Positions 58,625 through 64,000 of a stretch of 64,000 nt of DNA are shown piece by piece. Under the pieces are notes generated by a model that was not told the origin of the DNA, searched no databases, and saw only the letters and a list, made by a program, of their open reading frames with translations. The first letter of the stretch is position 1. Each line of letters begins with the position of its first letter. The stretch lies in assembly GCA_003415625.1 (NCBI GenBank), contig PYIU01000007.1, positions 1-64,000 on the forward strand, in the 5' to 3' direction. This DNA comes from Aquanectria penicillioides. Taxonomy: Eukaryota; Ascomycota; Sordariomycetes; Hypocreales; Nectriaceae. Made by a program: the position numbers and the translations under genes.

Positions 58625-59849
58625 AAAGATTTTCTTCTATTAAAATAGCAATATTACTTTTCTTTTTAAGTAAATTGCTATAAAAGTAATAGCTTTTATT
58701 ATTAGTTATAAGCTTAAGATACCTCTTTCTATTATATATATATAAACTTAACTCTATAAAGTCTATATAAAGGAGGTTAAGCATATAGTTCGCTCTTTTT
58801 TATAGTATTTTTAGTAAAAACCTTATACTTTTAGCAAGCTTATAGTCTTTATAGAGTGTATTAAGTAGCTTATAATTATTAAGCCTACCTTTTATAATCT
58901 TAAAGGTATAGTTAAGGGCTTTTTAATCTATATAAGTAAATCTTTAGTACTATATTCTTGCCTTAAACTATTCTATTTATATTAGCATTATCTTAAGAGT
59001 AAAATAATAGCTTATTATACCTCTTACTACTTTAAGCAAAAACCCTTAATTAAGGACATTAAGGGTTATAAAGATCTTACTATTACTATTAAAGATTTTA
59101 TTTTTAATTATATAATTATTAAAGAAATAGACTTTCTTACTAAAGATTACATTTAGTAAAAAATCTTTAATAAGGACTATATCTTTAAGTATTATAGTCC
59201 TTATTCTCTCTCTCTTTATAAATAGTATAACTATTACTATTCCTATAGCTATAGAGTATATAATGCCTTTACCTATAAGAATTAGCATTATTTTATTAAG
59301 TTTATATTATTTATCTTCTTTAAACTATTTAAAGTTATTAATAGTATATATATTAGCTTTTAAGTCCTAAAGCTAGCAGTCTTTTTAATTAATAAGGCTT
59401 AATTCTATAAACATTAAAATAGTAATAAAGTTACTATTTCCTTTAGCCTTTAGTATAGCATTATTATTAATATTAAGGGGACTATATAATTGCTATTTTA
59501 GCTAGCTAAAAATTATTACTATAGCTGCTTTTTTTACTAATAACTTTATAAAAGTATTACTAAAGAACTTTCTTGCCTTTAAGCCTCTATAGTATATAAA
59601 AATAGCATTATTATTATTATTAAAGTTGTTTTTAGCTTTCTTTATATTCTTAGCACTTTACTTATTTAATTCTATATATAGGGCAGTCTTTTTAGTCTTT
59701 TTAATAGTTTTATTATTATTATTTTTCTTCTTTAACTTTTTATTTTTATTGCCTTTACTTTCCTTCTATAGAAATAAGCAGTTCTTTATAATATAACCTT
59801 TTTAATTATAGTTAAAGCATTTACTACTTTTAGGATCTTTTTTATAGTG
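58625..59849 (-). mobile_element. Ty1/copia element 3, integrase-to-gag part (RIP-degraded)
   Basis: Continuation of copia element 3 beyond the gypsy insertion. The minus strand at 59778-59819 encodes a 14-codon zinc knuckle with spacing C-x2-C-x4-H-x4-C. The second Cys and the His are both Tyr codons (TAT), exactly as G to A and C to T changes would give (CFNYN*KGYIIKNC). Gag therefore lies at the high-coordinate end, consistent with minus-strand coding. The open frame at 59046-59288 is a chance ORF here. A second gypsy copy interrupts the element at 59850. Confidence 0.8.
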
Positions 59850-60230
59850 TGTTAGTGGATAGGGACACTGGCCAAAACACACACCCTACCCAAAAGGGTA
59901 TAGAGTAAGCAGGTTCGGTTAAAGACCGAATAGCCTTCCTAAGCAGCTGCAAATAACTTAAAAGAGTGTTAAAGCATTTAATTGAATGTTTTAAAGTGTC
60001 CCTTAAAGAAAAGAAAGAAAGAAAATAGAGTAGAAAGTCATAAATAAAGTAATATTATAAGGGGCTGCACTGAGACTTCAATAGGGTCTAAATATAAGGA
60101 ATTTAAAATTTTAAAAATAAAAATTAATTAAAGAAAACTGCCTCCTTATTTTCTATATCTTTAAGGTCCCTTTTATCTTCTTAACTAACCTAATAATAGA
60201 TTAATCTATATTACCCTAGACCCTAATTTA
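59850..60230 (-). repeat. 3' LTR of the second large gypsy copy
   Basis: 381 bp. The plus-strand start TGTTAGTGGATAGGGACACT is the best-preserved form of this LTR end in the window; its reverse complement ends CCACTAACA, confirming CA termination. Confidence 0.88.
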
Positions 60231-63200
60231 TCCCTCCTTAATGCCTTAATGCTTATCCTTAAGTAGACTAAAGGCATAATACAAAAGGAAAACTTTAAGC
60301 TTAATCTATTTAAATGCAAAGAAAATCTTAAAGGAAGCATTTAATTAAATACTTTATACCTATAATCTATTATCCAACCCACTATTATTTCCCTCTATAA
60401 TTTATTTTACTTTTAATACTTAATCTCTCTATTTTAACTTTACTATTACCTTCCTTTATAATACAGTTCCTAATTGCAATACCAATTAGCATAAAACTAA
60501 TAAGCAAGAATTAAAGGTTTAAATAGCTTATAAGTGGCAGTTATAATCTTATTCTATTAATTTACTAAAATTAACCCTTCTAGTGCATAAAAGATCTAGC
60601 TCTTTATTTAAGGGAGTTTAAGAATAGCCTATTAATTAATTTAAGGCAAATTTATTTATTTAGTCCTAATAGTTATCTTTCTTTTAATAAGGGCAATATA
60701 GTTTAGGTTGTAATTACTTTATTGGGTTTAAATAGCAGTATTAATAATGTTTTTAACTATAGTATTAGCAATTATAGTATAACTCCCTTCTCTTGCTATA
60801 TATTTAGCTGGTTAAGGAATTGATAAAGGCAGTATAGAGCGCTTGCAAAAACTCTATTTATTACTTTTAGTGGTAGGTAAATTTAAGTCTATTTAATTAA
60901 ATTGCTATAAGATAGCCAATTTAAATAAAGGTACCTATTAAACTAATTGAATTAATTTAGTTACTTGCCCTTTACTTAAGGAGTTAATAAACATTTAATT
61001 AAATGCATTAAAATAAGCAGGCATATTTTAATTAACTTAAATTTCTTTTTTAAGTGCACTTAATTAAGCAGTGCTTATATAAATTAGTAAGCTAATAGGC
61101 AACTTATATAAAGGCTAGGCAGGTTCAATCACTAATTTAGGCTTAATAGCAAGTTTAAAGGCAAGAGTCTTAAACTTAAGGCATAGACTGTAAAGGCAAG
61201 TTGCTTTAATGCTTTAATTTTAGCAGTTTAAGGCTTATTTAAAACTTTCTCCTTTATTATTACTTAAGGTAATAATAACTTTAGTAAACTTATTAATTTT
61301 AGCAGGAAATCTATCTATTATTTAATACCTATAAGTTTAATAGCATTTAATTAAATTATTAACTAAAGGATAATAGGGCAATTAAGGGCCTAATAGTAAA
61401 AGTAGATTTATTTAATAGCTATTGCCTTAAGGATTAAGCAGCTTTAGAACAATTTAATATTTATTTTTAGAAGTTTAATAATTAATTTCTTTTTAGCTTA
61501 TTATATAGTAATCTTTTAGATTAATATAAAGCCATTAAGTATTAAGGAAACTATTTTAAAATCTTAAGATATAAATAGATTTTTAGGTTTTAATAAGTTC
61601 TATAAGCTTATACTAATTAAAGAACTTTCTATTAGCAATATTAAGTTTATTAAGGATAATAGTACTAATAAAGTCTTACATTTAATTAGCATTTAAAGCA
61701 ATTAATTAAGTACTTTTCCTTTACTTATACTTAATAAAAACCTAATTGCAATGCATTAATACTAAAGGGGATTATTAATAGTATTATACTTACTGTTAAA
61801 GATTAAGGGCTAGGTTATAAGGCATTTAATAATTAAAGTTTTAGTAAGTCTAACCATTTTATAGATATTAAGGAAGAGAAGAAAAGCATTTAAAAAGCTA
61901 TATTTTTAATTCCTAGCTTACTTAATAATAGGCATAATAAAAACCAAGAAATTATAGGGCAGCCCTATTTTAATTATAATCTCCTTTTATATTATAGTAA
62001 ATGCAATAGCTTACTTATTCTAAAGGATATTAGTAGTATTATAAATAATTAAATGCTTTAGCTGTCTATTTTAAATAAAGAAGCTTTAATAGATAGCATT
62101 AGTAAAGTAAGCAAAGCTAATTAATAGCCTTTTATTATATATTGCTTATTGGAACTCTATAGATATAAAACCAATTAAATATTTAGTCTTCTTAATGTTT
62201 ATCCCTTTTAGTAAAAGCTTATAAAAGAAGCTCTTTTACTTTTATTTATTTTTCTTAACTTTAGTGCTTACAATTAAAAGATTGGTTTAGCAAATTGCAA
62301 GGATATTAGTAAGTCTATAGGTAAGGGTAGTAAAAAGAGCTTAAATACTAAAGTTTAAGGCCATTTCTTTCTTCTATAGGTTTTTAAATAAGTCCTATAG
62401 GTCTTAATAATAGAATATTTAGGCTTAGTAAGAATCAAAAGGGAAGTCTTTAAAGCAATTAATATTAATAAGCTAAGAATTTAAATTGCTTTTATTACCT
62501 AAAATAGGCTAAGTTTCTAATTTATTAAATTAATAATCCTAATTTATTTAAGAGTGAAATAATATAGGTTAATTATTAAGCAATTAATTAAATGTTTTAG
62601 TAGTATTTTCTTTACTAAAAGAAAAAAAATCTCCAATCCTACCTTTATTTTAAATAACTCTTTTAGCTATATAAAGGTCTTTACTTAACATTAAAAATTG
62701 CGCCTTTAAAGTAGTTGCACTTAAGGTTGCTTTCTTTAGCCCTATTATAGAATAGAGTAAAGGTCAATAAAGGGTTTAAAAGCTTATAATTAAATGCTTA
62801 TAACTTAAGAGATAAAGATTATTAGTATTTTATAGGTATTATAAATAAAGTTAAAGTAATATAACTTACTATAAAATTATTAAAAAGAGGGAAAGAGTTA
62901 TAAATATAAGGCAAGTTAATATAACTTAAGCGCCTTTATTTTTAGTTTAGTATTATTTAAGTAAATTACTATTTTAATGTTTATATATATATAAATACCA
63001 ATAAGTTTCTTAAAATAGCATACTTTTTAGTATTTAATAAGAATTTTATTAATATTTAGTTTCTACCTTAAATCTTAAGGGTTGATTTTCTATTTATTAT
63101 AAAAGCACTATATTGGCCCCCCTTTTTATTTCTTCCTTTTTAGCTTATTATTCTTTACCTTTTTAATTCTTTTATACCTTTAGTTATTACTGTAATTTTT

Positions 63201-64000
63201 ATTCTTTATCTTGCAATAGCTTTATATTACAATAAGCTTAAGTCTCTTGCCTCTACACCTTACAATTATCTCCTTAATGTATGCAATCTTGCTATTAGCT
63301 ATATTTAAGCTTTTAAATTCTTTTGTTAGTGCTCTACTTATTTGCATACCTGCAATAGTTTCTTCTATAAGGCTTTAACTAATGCTATTAGTACTACTAT
63401 TAAATAATTAATAAGTACCCCTTTTTGTATTGCTTTTTAACTATTGTTTTTATTTAGTAATTAATTAAATACTTTTAGATTTAGTAATGCTTTAATATTT
63501 AGATTTATAGCTTTTAAGCTCTTAACTAACTTAGCCAGCCCTTATATATTAAAATTGCCTTTAAGGAAAATAGCAAATAGACTAATTGCAAATTTACTTA
63601 ATAGTTTATTTTATAATTACTATTTTGCAATTTAGTACTTTATTCTAAAGTAGATCTTTTTCTTTAGCACTAACTTCAGTCTATATATATCCCTATAAAA
63701 TAGGCTTATTTAATAGAGTACTTCTTAACTTAGCTGCCAACTTGCCTTAAGTATATTAAGGCACTTATTATTGCCTTTATTAAATACACTAACCCCCTTA
63801 TATATTATAGATACATTTAATTATATATTTTTATAGTTTTTGCCTATAATAAATATATTCTTACTCCCTTTTATATATATATTTTAGTATTAGGTTATAT
63901 AAGTAGCTACTATATTAATTGTATTTAAAACGGTTAATTTAAATATAAGTAAAGCTTTTTTTATAGATATTAACTAAAGGGTCTTTATAAAGGCCCTTAT
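59850..64000 (-). mobile_element. Second copy of the large gypsy family, partial (runs off window)
   Basis: The LTR (59850-60230) is followed by 3.8 kb homologous to 46590-50362 at a near-constant offset of about 13.64 kb, still matching at the last base. It is in the same minus orientation, so 59850-60230 is its 3' LTR. It keeps noticeably more C and G than the 46209-58618 copy (GGACACTGGCC against GGATATTAGCT), and differences seen in the compared stretches are transitions. It is therefore younger or less exposed to RIP. It is inserted in the gag region of copia element 3. Confidence 0.88.

Noticed and set aside
59046..59288. 80-codon ORF on the minus strand
   Set aside because: Lies in the body of copia element 3. 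Composition is that of AT-rich relic DNA with Ile, Lys and Asn in excess.
1..64000. CRISPR array or bacterial operons
   Set aside because: No regularly spaced repeats with unique spacers were seen; introns, telomere and gene families are fungal.

Overview
This window is the left end of a chromosome of a filamentous ascomycete (Pezizomycotina). It starts with CCCTAA telomere repeats. The genes have short GT..AG introns (47-57 bp), several with a CTAAC/CTAAT branch site near the 3' end, and the families are typical of ascomycetes (HET, fungal APH, DUF6914-like, GTE-type GST, acyltransferase 3, PEX1). The repeats carry very strong RIP-like mutation: C to T and G to A only, leaving roughly 20-25% GC by eye. 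I cannot assign a class or species.

Layout. (1) 1-520: telomere, CT microsatellite and short subtelomeric repeats. (2) About 525-19265: an AT-rich nest of RIP-mutated LTR retrotransposons. It holds a truncated copy of a large Ty3/gypsy family (LTR 1510-1890), a second gypsy element (RT near 2040-3042, integrase near 9600-11000) split by a complete Ty1/copia element (3043-8809), an unresolved stretch, and another copia element (13326-18857, minus strand). (3) 19266-42776: a 23.5-kb gene island of normal base composition. (4) 42777-64000: a minus-strand copia element whose 3' LTR (42777-43035) is hardly mutated. It is interrupted by a small TRIM-like element, by a complete 12.4-kb gypsy element (46209-58618, with a 6-bp target-site duplication), and by a second copy of that gypsy family that runs off the window (59850 on).

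The island mixes intact and dead genes. Five look intact: an APH-fold kinase-like gene, a DUF6914-like gene, a glutathione S-transferase, an acyltransferase 3 membrane protein and an aldehyde dehydrogenase. At least five are broken: the peroxisomal AAA-ATPase gene PEX1 (three clear frameshifts and one nonsense codon), a HET-domain gene, a gene for an ER-targeted Hsp70-like chaperone, a Tautomerase_3 gene, and an unknown two-part ORF. Several stops have the form expected from C to T change (CAA to TAA, CAG to TAG, CGA to TGA). This suggests extra copies of core genes that were duplicated into a subtelomere, hit lightly by RIP, and then decayed. The genes do not form an obvious pathway.

The most unusual items are the 12.4-kb gypsy family, which has about 4.6 kb of unassigned sequence between pol and its 3' LTR plus a recurring 16-bp palindrome; a TRIM-like element carrying a tRNA T-arm-like sequence; the near-exclusive survival of CpA as GpCpA in mutated DNA; and decayed PEX1 and BiP-like genes side by side.
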